Shown one piece after another: positions 32,055 through 41,288 of a stretch of DNA of 64,000 bases. The stretch's first letter is position 1, and the number at the start of each line of letters is the position of its first letter. Origin of the DNA: Deltaproteobacteria bacterium (GTDB lineage: Bacteria; Myxococcota; Myxococcia; Myxococcales; 40CM-4-68-19); assembly GCA_005879535.1 (NCBI GenBank), contig VBKI01000054.1, positions 1 through 64,000 on the forward strand. Reading direction: 5' to 3'. A program made the translations under genes and the position numbers. Under the pieces are notes generated by a model. It had not been told where the DNA came from and made no database searches. It was given only the letters and a program-made list of their open reading frames with translations.

Positions 32055-33509
32055 GTGGATGCGCGACGAAAACTGTCGTGGAGAGCGGTCCTTCGGTTCT
32101 GGCCGCACATCCTGGTGGTCGCCTTCTTTCACGTCGGCTACCACCGTGCACAGTTTTCCACTGAAGAGCGGCAGCGTCTCTACCAAAGATTCTTGCAAGA
32201 CCCCATTGGGGCCTCGCTTGCCGATCCGAGCGCCGCTCTGCGCGTCCACCACGTTCGCGACGGAGACGAGTACCTCTATCTGTCCTGGGCCAACTTGATG
32301 TTGGGGAAGCCGGCGGACCTCGAGTTTCTCCTTGCCGAGAGCGACACCACCATCCCCCTGCTCCCCTTCCACTCTTCAGAACGCGGACGCTTGCTCCCCT
32401 ATCGGGATCTCGTCTTCCAGTATCCACCCCTGGCGGTCATTCCCATCGTCTTGCCAGCCCTGATCACGACCCATCCGGTTCTCTATCCATACGCCTTCGG
32501 CACGCTGGCCGGACTTGCGGCGCTCATGATTGCGTTTGCCGGCTGGGCCGTCCGGACTCATCTCGCAACTGACTTCCGGCATTCCGATCGCCACTATCTC
32601 TGGATCTCGGCAGGCGCGCTGTTCCTGGTTGGAGTGACGCTGGAGACGCGTCTCGACGTCTTTGCTGCGGCCATCGTGGCGGCGGCTCTCTTGGCTGCAG
32701 TGACCGATCGCTGGGTTCTGGCAGGTGTGCTCCTCGGGGTGGGAGCGGCCATGAAGGTCTATCCGGCGCTCCTCTTTCCGGCGTTTGTGGCGCCCCTGGT
32801 TGCACAGCGCGGCTATCGCAAGGTCCTCGATTCGCTCGCGACGTTCGTCGCCACAGTGCTTCTTTCCTGTGTGCTGCCGGCGCTGGTGACCTGGAGTGGA
32901 TTCCTCCACGCTCTGGAATTGCAGTCCGCTCGGGGGCTTCAGGTCGAATCAGTCGGAGCAACAGTGCTCGCCTGGATCGAGGTAATCACCGGATCGCCGC
33001 TCGAAACCGCCCGACAGTTCGGGGCGAGGGATCTGGTCGCCGCATCGGCGCCCTGGATCGCATCGATGTGCCGCTTGCTTGTGCCGGCGATGGCATTGCT
33101 GGGCGCTCTGCTTTCCTGGTGGGCCACGCGCACGCACCACCCCGTCGGGCGACCCTCTCAGGCGCTGATCTTCGATGGGGTCGCGACCGCGATGGCCGGG
33201 ATCTGGATCGCCTCGCCGGTTCTTTCGCCTCAATACCTTGTTTGGGGCCTTCCCGTCTTTCTCTTCGCCAGCAGCTCGATAGCCCGCTTGCTCTACTTGC
33301 TCGCACTTGGCGTAACCCGGATCGAATATCCGGCTTGCTATCCGTTCATCGCCCACCTTGAATTTTCTGGGCTGCTCGTCCTCACCATTCGCAATGGGCT
33401 CCTGCTCGCGACCTGGACCGCACTTCTCAGCAACTGGATTCAACGATTTCGGTGCCCCGATGATTTGGTATCACCGACTACTCCCCGATCTGCAGCAGCT
33501 TGCCGGTGA
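32055..33509 (+). CDS. GT87-type (DUF2029) membrane glycosyltransferase
   Basis: A 484-residue polytopic protein. The luminal-loop pattern after helix 1 (DGDEYLYLSWA, YRDLVFQYPPLAV) and the body with TRLDVFAAAIVAAALL and KVYPALLFPAFVAPL fit the alpha-1,2-mannosyltransferase group GT87. Several hydrophobic helices follow. Donor is a polyprenyl-phosphate sugar by family analogy. The last 32 bp overlap the convergent ABC permease gene. The start ATG 32055 is the first that gives a hydrophobic helix directly. Confidence 0.7.
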   Translation: MDARRKLSWRAVLRFWPHILVVAFFHVGYHRAQFSTEERQRLYQRFLQDPIGASLADPSAALRVHHVRDGDEYLYLSWANLMLGKPADLEFLLAESDTTIPLLPFHSSERGRLLPYRDLVFQYPPLAVIPIVLPALITTHPVLYPYAFGTLAGLAALMIAFAGWAVRTHLATDFRHSDRHYLWISAGALFLVGVTLETRLDVFAAAIVAAALLAAVTDRWVLAGVLLGVGAAMKVYPALLFPAFVAPLVAQRGYRKVLDSLATFVATVLLSCVLPALVTWSGFLHALELQSARGLQVESVGATVLAWIEVITGSPLETARQFGARDLVAASAPWIASMCRLLVPAMALLGALLSWWATRTHHPVGRPSQALIFDGVATAMAGIWIASPVLSPQYLVWGLPVFLFASSSIARLLYLLALGVTRIEYPACYPFIAHLEFSGLLVLTIRNGLLLATWTALLSNWIQRFRCPDDLVSPTTPRSAAACR

Positions 33510-34284
33510 TGCGGGCGGAGCGGAAGAAGAGCAGGAAGGCGAGGCTGCCGGCGCCGAAGTAGACGACGTTGAGCGCCATTGCGCAGAGCAACAGATCGGA
33601 GCGGAAGCGGTGCTCGAGGATGGCGGCGCGCATGCCTTCAAACACATAGGCGGGCGGCAGGATCCAGGCGATCGCTTGCAACCAGTCGGGCAAGATTGAC
33701 ACCGGGTAGTACACCGCGCTGACCGGTGCGATGGCGAAGATCGCCGCCCAGGCAAAGCCCTCCGCGCCGAGGCCGACGCGCATCACCAGGCCGGAAACGG
33801 CGAGGCCAATGGCCCAGCCGAAGACGAGCAGGTTGACGAAGAAGGCGAGCAGCGGCCAGCCGAGCGAGTAGATCGAAAAGTGGAAGAACAGGATGGCGAG
33901 AATGCTGGCGGGAACCATGGCAATCAGCGTTCGAACCACCGACATGGTGAGCAACGCGGCGATCATCTCCCACGGCCGGAGCGGGCTGACGAACAAGTTG
34001 CCCAGGTTGCGCGACCACATCTCCTCGAAGAACGAAATCGAGACGCCAAGCTGGCCTCGGAACATCAGGTCCCACAGCATCACGCCCGCCAGGAGCACGC
34101 CGAAGGCATGCGCCACGAAGCTCGATTGACCGCGCAGGAAGACCGAAATGAAGCCCCAGAGCACGATCTGCACCGCGGGCCAGTAGACGAGCTCCAGGAC
34201 ACGCGGCCACGAACCACGCAAGAGATAGATGTGGCGCAGCGCCAGAGTCCAGATCCGGCCACAGGAGACGAGCACGGCGATCAT
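33478..34284 (-). CDS. ABC-2 type transporter permease
   Basis: A 268-residue inner-membrane protein with six hydrophobic segments, typical of the ABC-2 exporter family. The signature stretch SPLRPWEMIAALLTMS and the C-terminal ILPPAYVFEGMRAAIL are characteristic. Partner of the ATPase at 34281 (4-bp overlap, ATGA). The substrate is unknown; ABC-2 exporters of this type move polysaccharides, lipids or drugs. Its position beside two polyprenyl-sugar glycosyltransferase genes makes a glycolipid or polysaccharide substrate plausible. ATG 34284 is the start; the longer open frame reads the ATPase gene out of frame. Confidence 0.85.
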   Translation of the reverse strand: MIAVLVSCGRIWTLALRHIYLLRGSWPRVLELVYWPAVQIVLWGFISVFLRGQSSFVAHAFGVLLAGVMLWDLMFRGQLGVSISFFEEMWSRNLGNLFVSPLRPWEMIAALLTMSVVRTLIAMVPASILAILFFHFSIYSLGWPLLAFFVNLLVFGWAIGLAVSGLVMRVGLGAEGFAWAAIFAIAPVSAVYYPVSILPDWLQAIAWILPPAYVFEGMRAAILEHRFRSDLLLCAMALNVVYFGAGSLAFLLFFRSARITGKLLQIGE

Positions 34285-35054
34285 GCGAGCGCTTCCGATA
34301 CCTCCACGGCGGAGCCTCGGGCGATGGCGAGGAATACTTCCTCGAGGGTATCCCGACCGTAGCGCGCTAGCAGTGCCTTCGGGGCGCCGCGATCGACGAT
34401 GCGGCCGGCTTTCATCATCAGCACCTCGTCGCAAAGGCGCTCGACCTCGCCCATGTTGTGCGACGCGAGCAGGATGGTCGCGTTCCGCCGCGTCCGGTAA
34501 TCGGCCAGGTATCCACGAACGAAATCGCCGGTCTCCGGATCCAGGCTCGCCGTCGGCTCGTCCAGAAGTAGCAACTCGGGCTGATTGATCAGCGCCTTGG
34601 CCAGCGCCACGCGCGTCTTCTGCCCCGTGGACAGGCTGCCAACAGCGCGGCGCAGCAAATCGATCAGATCGAGATCGGCCGCGAGCGCTTGCATTCGCTC
34701 GCCGGGGTGGCGGATGCCGTAGAGGCCGGCATAGATGCGAAGATTCTCTTCGACCGTCAAGCGGTGCGGCAGATCGACGTAAGGCGCTGAGAAGTTCAAC
34801 CGCGGCAAGACGCGGTAGCGATGCCGGGTCATGTCCTCGCCGAGCACGCGAATGCTGCCCGCCGTCGGCAGAAGCAGGCCAAGAAGCATGCACATCGTCG
34901 TGGTCTTGCCTGCGCCGTTACCGCCCAGGAGCGCGGTGACACGGCCGCGACCGACGGTGAACGAAATGTCATCCACCGCCCGCGCCGCGCCGTAGTGCTT
35001 GGCGAGCCCGATCGCGGCGACGGCCGGCGACGCGGTGTTCGGATCTGGCAGCAT
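34281..35054 (-). CDS. ABC transporter ATP-binding protein
   Basis: A 257-residue ATPase. Walker A GGNGAGKTT (about 43-51), signature LSTGQ (about 142), Walker B LLLLDEPTASLD (about 163-174) and the switch His in LLASHNM (about 197-203) are complete. It resembles the NodI/CcmA branch that pairs with ABC-2 permeases. It couples by a 4-bp overlap to the permease gene. The start is ATG 35054. A 175-bp gap on the other side separates it from the divergent membrane gene at 35230. Confidence 0.92.
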   Translation of the reverse strand: MLPDPNTASPAVAAIGLAKHYGAARAVDDISFTVGRGRVTALLGGNGAGKTTTMCMLLGLLLPTAGSIRVLGEDMTRHRYRVLPRLNFSAPYVDLPHRLTVEENLRIYAGLYGIRHPGERMQALAADLDLIDLLRRAVGSLSTGQKTRVALAKALINQPELLLLDEPTASLDPETGDFVRGYLADYRTRRNATILLASHNMGEVERLCDEVLMMKAGRIVDRGAPKALLARYGRDTLEEVFLAIARGSAVEVSEALA

Positions 35055-35229
35055 GGTGGGCGCGCATCATGGCTGCGGGCGCCGGCACCCGCAAGCCGGG
35101 GGGCTCGCCGGGGGAGCAGCTCGTGTTGGCGCAACTTCCGCATGCCCCCATGCGCTCACGCGTACTCCGTCAACGCCATTTCCGAGATACGAATAGCAGC
35201 AGCCGGACTAGGATGCTGGCGGGAAACCA

Positions 35230-35613
35230 ATGAAACGCCTGGGTTACCTGTGGGCGGCGCCGACGACTGTCGCGTGCCTGGCGCTGTTCCTGCTGCCGAT
35301 GTGGGCCTTGCGCCAGATGCGGCCTGATCGGTGGCGCGATGGCGCGTGGGAATGGCTGGTCGTGCCTGGCTCGGGCTTCGAGCGCCGGTGGGCACACGGA
35401 AGCGGCTGGTGCGGAGTGACGCTCGGCTGCTGCATCCTGTTCGCGTCTGAGGCCGACGCGCTGAGACTCGCGGTCCACGAGCGCCGGCACGTCGTGCAGA
35501 ACCTGATCCTGGGACCGCTGTTCATGCCGCTGTACGTGCTCCTCTGGCTCGCGTACGGCTACGAACGGCACCCGCTGGAGCGCGACGCACGTTCGGCGGA
35601 GGACGTGGCGTGA
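35230..35613 (+). CDS. Small membrane protein with HExxH motif
   Basis: A 127-residue protein with a hydrophobic N-terminus (ACLALFLLPMWAL) and another helix near the end (PLFMPLYVLLWLAYG). HERRHVVQN (residues 83-91) has the HExxH shape of a zinc peptidase, with YERHPLERDA downstream offering acidic ligands. I do not recognise a named family, though short proteins with the same HE-x-x-H-x-x-Q and GYExxPxExDA arrangement are common in bacteria. ATG 35230 is supported by the hydrophobic start. Role unknown. Confidence 0.65.
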   Translation: MKRLGYLWAAPTTVACLALFLLPMWALRQMRPDRWRDGAWEWLVVPGSGFERRWAHGSGWCGVTLGCCILFASEADALRLAVHERRHVVQNLILGPLFMPLYVLLWLAYGYERHPLERDARSAEDVA

Positions 35614-35821
35614 GATCCGGTGACACGATACGCAACTGAGCGTGCCAACTCGCCCCAGGCGAGTTGAACCAGCAACGTCAATTGACGAAGGCGATTCGCG
35701 TTGAGTGCCGCAAGGGCGAGAAGGAACGCCTCTGAGACTCGCGTAGCCGGAGATTGCGAGCTTTCGCCAGTCGTCAAACCAGCCTTGGATTGCGCTCGAT
35801 TCGCGTCGTTCAGCCATGCGC

Positions 35822-36580
35822 TCAGAGTCGGAGCGACATGCAGGTGAGGCCGCCGTCCATCCTGCGCGGCTCGGTGAGATCCAGCTCGACGACCGGCAAC
35901 CCCGACTCGTCGAGCTGGCGCCGCGTCTTGGGGAACCCGGCAGGCGTCAGCAGCGTGCCGTTCATCAGCAGCGAGTTGCACGCCGGTTCCTCGCTCTCGT
36001 CCACGACGATGTGGCGGAATGCGCGCAGTTCCGGGTGGTCTGCGAACCGCTTGCTGACCAGCAGAGTCTCGCCGCCGAGCCAGCTCACGCTGGACTTGAG
36101 ATGCAGGCCGGCCGCCACGGGCACCGTCTGCGAGCGATAGCCATGCGGTTCGAGCAGCCCCGCGAGCTGCTCGGCACCGGCTTCATTCGTGCGCGCGGAG
36201 AGGCCGATGAAGACGGTACGGCCGGCGATGAGCACGTCACCGCCGTCGAGCGTCGCCGGGTATTCGAGTCGCGCGAGCTCGCGGTAGCGGGCGAGCACCG
36301 GAACGATGGCGTCCGCCTCTCCCCGCCGCGACGGTGCTCCGGGGCGCGCGACGACGGCGAGCTCCGGCACCACCACCGCGACGTCCTCGACGAAGTACGC
36401 GTCGGGAAAACCTGGGAGCGGATCGAGCACCTCGATCTCGAGACCCAGCGCGCGCAGCGCATCCGCATACGCGGCGTGCTGGGCGAGCATATGCGACGGA
36501 TCCGGCTTGCCAAGCCCAGCGGTGGTGAGGCCAGCCGCGAAGTCCGGCCCGGGCCGCCTCAGAATTGCGCGCGTCAGCAC
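35822..36580 (-). CDS. Dimethylarginine dimethylaminohydrolase-like amidinotransferase-superfamily enzyme
   Basis: A 252-residue protein of the arginine-modifying fold. Conserved blocks are PGFPDAYFVEDVAVV (about 57-71), LDGGDVLIAG (about 111-120), GLHLKSSVSWLGG (His160) and the C-terminal MDGGLTCMSLRL (Cys247), giving the Cys-His-Glu catalytic set of DDAH. It would convert methylated arginines to citrulline and methylamine. The Asn and Arg positions of related agmatine deiminases differ. It stands alone on the minus strand. Good confidence in family and reaction type. Confidence 0.85.
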   Translation of the reverse strand: MLTRAILRRPGPDFAAGLTTAGLGKPDPSHMLAQHAAYADALRALGLEIEVLDPLPGFPDAYFVEDVAVVVPELAVVARPGAPSRRGEADAIVPVLARYRELARLEYPATLDGGDVLIAGRTVFIGLSARTNEAGAEQLAGLLEPHGYRSQTVPVAAGLHLKSSVSWLGGETLLVSKRFADHPELRAFRHIVVDESEEPACNSLLMNGTLLTPAGFPKTRRQLDESGLPVVELDLTEPRRMDGGLTCMSLRL

Positions 36581-36615
36581 GCGCGGAGAATAGCGCAGCT
36601 CCGGGGAATACGGCC

Positions 36616-37080
36616 TCAGAAGAGCCAGAGGCCTCGCGCCATCGCCGCGGCGGCGAAGGGGATCAGGACCACGAGCGCGCTTTCTACGTCATCCACGAAA
36701 ACCAGACGGGAGAGGCGATCGAAGCCGGGCAGTGGCCGGCTCCCCCGCCGCGCGCTCCGCCAGCGGATGAACGTGACCATCGGCCAGATCTCGAGCGCGA
36801 CGACGGACACGAAGAGCGCCATCTTGATCCAGAAGAAACCGTTGCGCAGGTAGAATTCGGGCGCTTTCTCTACGTGTCCGAACGCGCGAGCGAGCCCTGT
36901 GAGGAGCCAGAGCGCAGCGGCGACGCCCCAAAGCGTATCGGCGGCGAACAAACCGTCGAGCGCACGCGGGTCAGGACCGGCTCGGAGCGCGCGCAGAAAC
37001 CGGCCGCGCATGAAGACGGAGCCGAGCCCGATTCCCAAGGCGAGCACGTGCAAGGCCGAGAGGACCAGTGCCATGACCAC
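36616..37080 (-). CDS. DUF2214 family membrane protein
   Basis: A 154-residue protein with four hydrophobic helices. It carries the DUF2214 hallmarks ALHVLALGIGLGSVF, AADTLWGVAAALWLLTGL and FWIKMALFVSVVALEIWPM. It probably binds heme or quinone in the membrane, but this is not visible. The gene may be cotranscribed with 37126-37524 (45 bp apart, same strand). The first codon is an ATG at 37080. Confidence 0.75.
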   Translation of the reverse strand: MVMALVLSALHVLALGIGLGSVFMRGRFLRALRAGPDPRALDGLFAADTLWGVAAALWLLTGLARAFGHVEKAPEFYLRNGFFWIKMALFVSVVALEIWPMVTFIRWRSARRGSRPLPGFDRLSRLVFVDDVESALVVLIPFAAAAMARGLWLF

Positions 37081-37125
37081 CGGCGCACCCTAACCAGGCC
37101 GCGCAACCGATGGCAACGTCGCCGT

Positions 37126-37524
37126 CTACCGCTTGCGCTTCCCGCCGATCTTTCGCCTTGGCTTGGCGGCTTTGCTCTTTGCTCTGCGCGCCTTCTTGGC
37201 GGTCGCCGCGGGCTTGTGCGCTGCGCTTGCCGCAGCAGGACCTTCTCCAGGCGCCTCGGCCACCTTGTCGGTGGCGCGCTGGAACGCCGTCTGAGCCTTG
37301 CTGGTGGCGTCCTCCACCGCTCCCGCCACACCCTGCGCGGTCTTTCGGGCCCAGAGACTGAGCTCGTTCAGGCGATTCCGAACCCGCTGCTGCCGTTCCG
37401 GATCCATCGCGGCGTCGAGCAGCTTCTGCGCCTCGGCCTTGATGTCCTCGCCGGTGCGGCGGAAGTCTTCGCCCGTCTTTCGTAGAAACTGCCTGAACTG
37501 CTCTTCCCAGCTCTCGTCGCTCAT
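37126..37524 (-). CDS. Protein with coiled-coil head and lysine/arginine-rich tail
   Basis: A 132-residue protein. Residues 1-80 form amphipathic helices (MSDESWEEQFRQFLRKTG through SLWARKTAQGV), and the last about 40 residues are a histone H1-like Lys/Ala/Pro/Arg tail ending in GGKRKR. It may bind DNA or another polyanion. GGGAG at 37532-37536 sits 7 nt before ATG 37524 and only 1 nt from ATG 37530, so the start is 37524. I know similar phasin-like or histone-like tails in this kind of genome but cannot name the family. Confidence 0.65.
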   Translation of the reverse strand: MSDESWEEQFRQFLRKTGEDFRRTGEDIKAEAQKLLDAAMDPERQQRVRNRLNELSLWARKTAQGVAGAVEDATSKAQTAFQRATDKVAEAPGEGPAAASAAHKPAATAKKARRAKSKAAKPRRKIGGKRKR

Positions 37525-37711
37525 GGCCATCTCCCGGCGGACGACCAACTAGTACTGCGCTGGCAAACAGGGGGCCAATTTCACGCTCATTAGATGCCGT
37601 AGCGCGCTCGCGCGCAACACGGGTGCGTCCTGCGCGGTGCTGGTCACACTTCGTGCGCGCGGCACTTGTTTCGACGACCAATCAGCTTGCGTTACCGTGG
37701 AGGACGCCCTC

Positions 37712-40700
37712 ATGAAACGCATCGCGATCTTCATCGCCCTCTTCCTCCTCGCCGCCAGCGCGACGGTGGGTGTCAATGCCTGGCGTTGGCGCGAGCGAAA
37801 GCTGAGGGACGACCAATGGAACCGCGAGCAAAGCGCCGCGGAGAACGATGCCGCAGGGAAGCTGGGTCTCAAGACGCAGCCCCTGCCTCCGCACCCACTG
37901 GAGCGTCGCCTTGCTCTCGACGAAGTGCTGCGGTTGGAACCCGACCGCAGGTTCCTGCTCGCGGCGCGCGAGCTGGCGGACGCGGACGTCGCGGCAAGTT
38001 TTGCGAACGGCGGCTGGATCCTCTCTCGCGGAGGACGGGAATTCGGACGCATTGGCGAGCTGCCGGATTTTCCCGAGTTGATGAACGCTCTCGCTCCGCT
38101 TGCCAAAGAGTGGGTCGCGGCCCAGAAGGTCACCGGCAAGGCTCCGCGAATTCGGGCGGTGCGCGGGCACAAGGAAGCCTTCGCGGCCATCCGTGATGCG
38201 CAGACCCGATGGTCCAAAGGCGACCACGGGGCGACCGTTCTCCACGACGCTGCGTCTGCCACGGCCGCCCTCATGCTTCAGCTGCCGCGAGCATTCGACG
38301 CGGACGATCGCCTCGACGCCCACGCCATCGCGCTCAGCGCGGCCGACGCGGCCGCGGGAGCCGACGGTCGCGGCCAGCGGGCCGTCCTCGCGCTCGCACT
38401 CGGATATTTCGGCGCGGCGCGCGCTCTCGCTCCCGCCGAGGAGGAGCCGGCGCTCCATGCATTCCTCGCGCCCGATCGGCGCAAGCTTGCCGAGGCAGCG
38501 CGACGCAAAGATGCCAATGCAGGCGATCGCCATCTCTTCTTTCGCTGGCTGATGCAGGACGCGGACGAGAAGGCTTTGCTGCGCTTCATCGGCGCCGCGC
38601 GGGACAATGAACACGTCTCCATTCCCGCCGTCGGCCAGTTCCTGATCGACACCGATCTCCAGGTCGTGGCCGCCGCGAGCGACGCGCTGCCGGCGCTCGC
38701 GTTGGCTGAGCTGGAAAACGTGCGCCCGACAGCTCCGACGGATGTCGAACCACTGAGGGCGTTGATGACGGCGCGGAACTCGGCGTTGCAGACGCTCGGC
38801 AACAACGAAGATCTGCGGGCGCGGCTTGCGACGGATCTCCAACAGGCAGATACGACGTATGCGGGCCCACTGTGGCGTGCAGCGGATACGAGCGCCTGGT
38901 ACGCAGCGGCTACTGGATCGGCGCTGCTCGGCTTGGCCCGTTCCGGCTACGTTCTACGCAACGATGCCTCGGGCCTCGCGGACGAGCTCGGCACCTGGCC
39001 CCTCCCTGCGGCGGGGCCCTTGAATCGCTGGCTGAAGGCGAGGATCGCCGCCGATCGAGGGAGCCTCGACGAGGCGTACGGGACGCTGGCCAGCTCGAAA
39101 CTGCCCGGCGCGCGCGCCGCCGCGGACCTGCTCGACGCTCTGGCGAGGCAGTCGGAACCGCCGGATCCACGGATGATCGAGGCGGTTCGGGTGGCGTTGC
39201 GCCATTTCGATTCCCGACCGCTCAGCCGCCTCGTCTGGGCGGAGGTACTTCGAATCCATGCGCGCGATCTCGATCGGTTCGGGCGCCTGGCTGCGAGCAT
39301 CGTCGACGACGCGCCCGGCAAGTACCTTGGCGACGAAGCGGCTCTTTGGAAGCAGCGCGGTGATCTCTTCCGGGTCAAAGAGCTCGGCCTCGACGAAAGA
39401 CTTCCGTTCGCCGCGAGGCTCGAGGCGGCACGGATGCTGGTTGATGAACGGAACGGATGGGCGTCGATCGTCCTGTCACGTCTCTCGCGCGAGCGACCCG
39501 CGGACCTGGAGACACGTGAGCTGCGCATCCGGACCATCCACGACCCGGCAGGTCCCGCCGGCCTCTCCGTAGCGCTCGACCTGTTGCGGGCGTACGGAGA
39601 CGACGATTCGTTCCGGGTGGCAGGCGCGAGGTGCGAAGCGGCCCATCAACTCGACGGAATGGGCAAGCACGAAGAAGCCCTCGCCATGGTCGAGCGCGCG
39701 CTTCCCACCGAAGCGGTTTGCGCCTACCGCATTGCGTGCGTGCAGCTGGCCAAGCTGGGCAAGAAGGAAGACGCGGAAAACCTGCTGCTCGCTCATTTCG
39801 CCCGTCATCCGTACGCCGAGACCGCTGTCACAATCGCAGAGGTGCGGTGGTGGAGCCACAACGACGCCGGCGCCGCGGACATCCTCGCGCATCCGCCCGC
39901 CGGCCTCACGCGCAGGGACTTCCGCGAGCTCGGCGCGCGATTCGCGGACGTCTTCCGCGGGCGTCCCGCGGCCGACGCGAAACACGCGATCGAAGCGCTG
40001 CTCCAGGCCGGAATCCGGCCAGAGTCGATTGTCGAGCTTGTACCTCCTCTGGCGAAAGCAGGAGCGGCCGCGCAGGCCTTCGAGGTGTCCGCGCTGCTCA
40101 GCCAGAAGGTGCCCCCCGAGAAGAACGCAGGCGTCCTGCTCAGCGCATGGAGCGCGTCGCGCGCGGCGAAAGGCGCGCCGGCGGCAGAGGCATGGTTGCG
40201 CACGCAGCCCAACCTCGTGGACGACGAGCTCGCCGCCGCAGCGTACGGCGGAGGCTTCGACGACGCCCTGTGGGAGCTGTTTCCCAACAGGCCGCTGGAC
40301 CCGGCTTTTGCCGATCGCCTCACGCTGCTGCGTGCCGCCTCGATGGTTCGTCGCGGCGAGCGGAGTGCGCGCCGCGACGCGCTTCAGAAGGACCTCTCCG
40401 ATCCGCTGGCCCGGTGGAAGGCACGGCTTGCACGGTTCCTCGGGCTTCCCGGCGCGTACGAGAGCTGGGAAGTGCAGCTCGCGCGGTACGTGCTCGGCGA
40501 GGACGGCGAAGAAGAGATCGCGGACGCGGCGACAGAGGGTTCACGGCCGTGCGAGGCGCCGTACTACTTTGGCGTGCACGCTGCCCGGAAATTCCACCTG
40601 GGCAACGCGCGGGCCTGGTACCGGGTGGCTCTGGAGTGCCGCAACCCCGAACAGCCCGAATTCGTCTGGGCTCATCGGGCGGCGTCGGAGGTGGAACGGG

Positions 40701-40759
40701 ATCCTCCGCGGCCGCAATACGAGACGCCACCGTCGAACTCGCCTCAAGCTGCCCGCTGA
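37712..40759 (+). CDS. Large membrane-anchored helical protein of unknown function
   Basis: A 1015-residue protein that starts MKRIAIFIALFLLAASA, an uncleaved or signal-type helix. The rest is rich in helices with Ala/Leu/Arg/Asp periodicity and AxxxL pairs suggestive of TPR/SEL1-like helical repeats, for example EALAMVERALPTEAVCAYRIA and KEDAENLLLAHF. I recognise no catalytic motif. GTGGAGGA precedes ATG 37712; the open frame upstream is not protein-like. It follows a 187-bp divergent region and stands alone on the plus strand. It may scaffold envelope proteins, but nothing directly shows this. Confidence 0.6.
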   Translation: MKRIAIFIALFLLAASATVGVNAWRWRERKLRDDQWNREQSAAENDAAGKLGLKTQPLPPHPLERRLALDEVLRLEPDRRFLLAARELADADVAASFANGGWILSRGGREFGRIGELPDFPELMNALAPLAKEWVAAQKVTGKAPRIRAVRGHKEAFAAIRDAQTRWSKGDHGATVLHDAASATAALMLQLPRAFDADDRLDAHAIALSAADAAAGADGRGQRAVLALALGYFGAARALAPAEEEPALHAFLAPDRRKLAEAARRKDANAGDRHLFFRWLMQDADEKALLRFIGAARDNEHVSIPAVGQFLIDTDLQVVAAASDALPALALAELENVRPTAPTDVEPLRALMTARNSALQTLGNNEDLRARLATDLQQADTTYAGPLWRAADTSAWYAAATGSALLGLARSGYVLRNDASGLADELGTWPLPAAGPLNRWLKARIAADRGSLDEAYGTLASSKLPGARAAADLLDALARQSEPPDPRMIEAVRVALRHFDSRPLSRLVWAEVLRIHARDLDRFGRLAASIVDDAPGKYLGDEAALWKQRGDLFRVKELGLDERLPFAARLEAARMLVDERNGWASIVLSRLSRERPADLETRELRIRTIHDPAGPAGLSVALDLLRAYGDDDSFRVAGARCEAAHQLDGMGKHEEALAMVERALPTEAVCAYRIACVQLAKLGKKEDAENLLLAHFARHPYAETAVTIAEVRWWSHNDAGAADILAHPPAGLTRRDFRELGARFADVFRGRPAADAKHAIEALLQAGIRPESIVELVPPLAKAGAAAQAFEVSALLSQKVPPEKNAGVLLSAWSASRAAKGAPAAEAWLRTQPNLVDDELAAAAYGGGFDDALWELFPNRPLDPAFADRLTLLRAASMVRRGERSARRDALQKDLSDPLARWKARLARFLGLPGAYESWEVQLARYVLGEDGEEEIADAATEGSRPCEAPYYFGVHAARKFHLGNARAWYRVALECRNPEQPEFVWAHRAASEVERDPPRPQYETPPSNSPQAAR

Positions 40760-40783
40760 CCCTCCCCGGCGCCGGCCGTGCGC

Positions 40784-41242
40784 TCAGCCCGGCCCCGAGC
40801 CCGCCACCTGCCTGGTGCTGACGTTGAGGCGGTTCCAGACGTTGATGGTGGCAATCGAGAGGATCAGCCCCGCCAGCGCCCGCTCGTCGTAGTGCCGGGT
40901 CGCCTCCTTCCAGATCTCGTCGGGGACGGGGTCTGCCCGGTCACTGAGCCGGGTGATGGCCTCGGTGAGAGCGAGCGCGGCGCGTTCGGCGTCGCTGAAG
41001 TAGGGCGCGTCCCGCCATGCAGCCAGCGCGAAGAGGCGCTCGTCCGTTTCGCCGGCCTGCTTGAGCATACGGGGGTGCATGTCGACGCAGAGGCTGCAGC
41101 CATTGATCTGGCTCGCTCGCAGTTGGACGAGGCCGAGCGTCCGCGACGGCACGCCGCCCTTTTCCGCAGACGCTCCGAGGGCGTGGAGAGCCTGCATCGC
41201 GTTGGGAACGATCATCGCCGGGTTCTTCATCCGTGCTTGCAT
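40784..41242 (-). CDS. Carboxymuconolactone decarboxylase (AhpD-like) protein, ECF41 partner
   Basis: A 152-residue AhpD-fold protein. Redox-type CSLCVDMH at residues 49-56 (C-x-x-C-x-x-x-H) marks peroxidase-type members. AhpD-like enzymes reduce peroxides or disulfides; this family is the usual target of ECF41 sigma factors, which makes it the expected regulatory output here. ATG 41242 is chosen because AAGGAG lies just upstream on the minus strand. It is divergent from the sigma factor gene, sharing a 73-bp region with two ECF41-type promoters. Confidence 0.85.
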   Translation of the reverse strand: MQARMKNPAMIVPNAMQALHALGASAEKGGVPSRTLGLVQLRASQINGCSLCVDMHPRMLKQAGETDERLFALAAWRDAPYFSDAERAALALTEAITRLSDRADPVPDEIWKEATRHYDERALAGLILSIATINVWNRLNVSTRQVAGSGPG

Positions 41243-41253
41243 CACTGTCTCCT

Positions 41254-41280
41254 TGTCACATCGGTTGGGTTGCATCCGTC
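41254..41280 (+). promoter_or_regulatory. ECF41-type promoter for sigma factor gene
   Basis: TGTCACA (41254-41260), 16-bp spacer, CGTC (41277-41280). This equals the published ECF41 consensus exactly in sequence and spacing. It points toward the sigma gene, suggesting autoregulation. Confidence 0.8.
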
Positions 41281-41288
41281 AATGCCAT

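Noticed and set aside
35646-35666. CAACTCGC-CCCAG-GCGAGTTG hairpin between convergent genes
   Set aside because: No T-run follows the stem, so it is not called a terminator; significance unclear.
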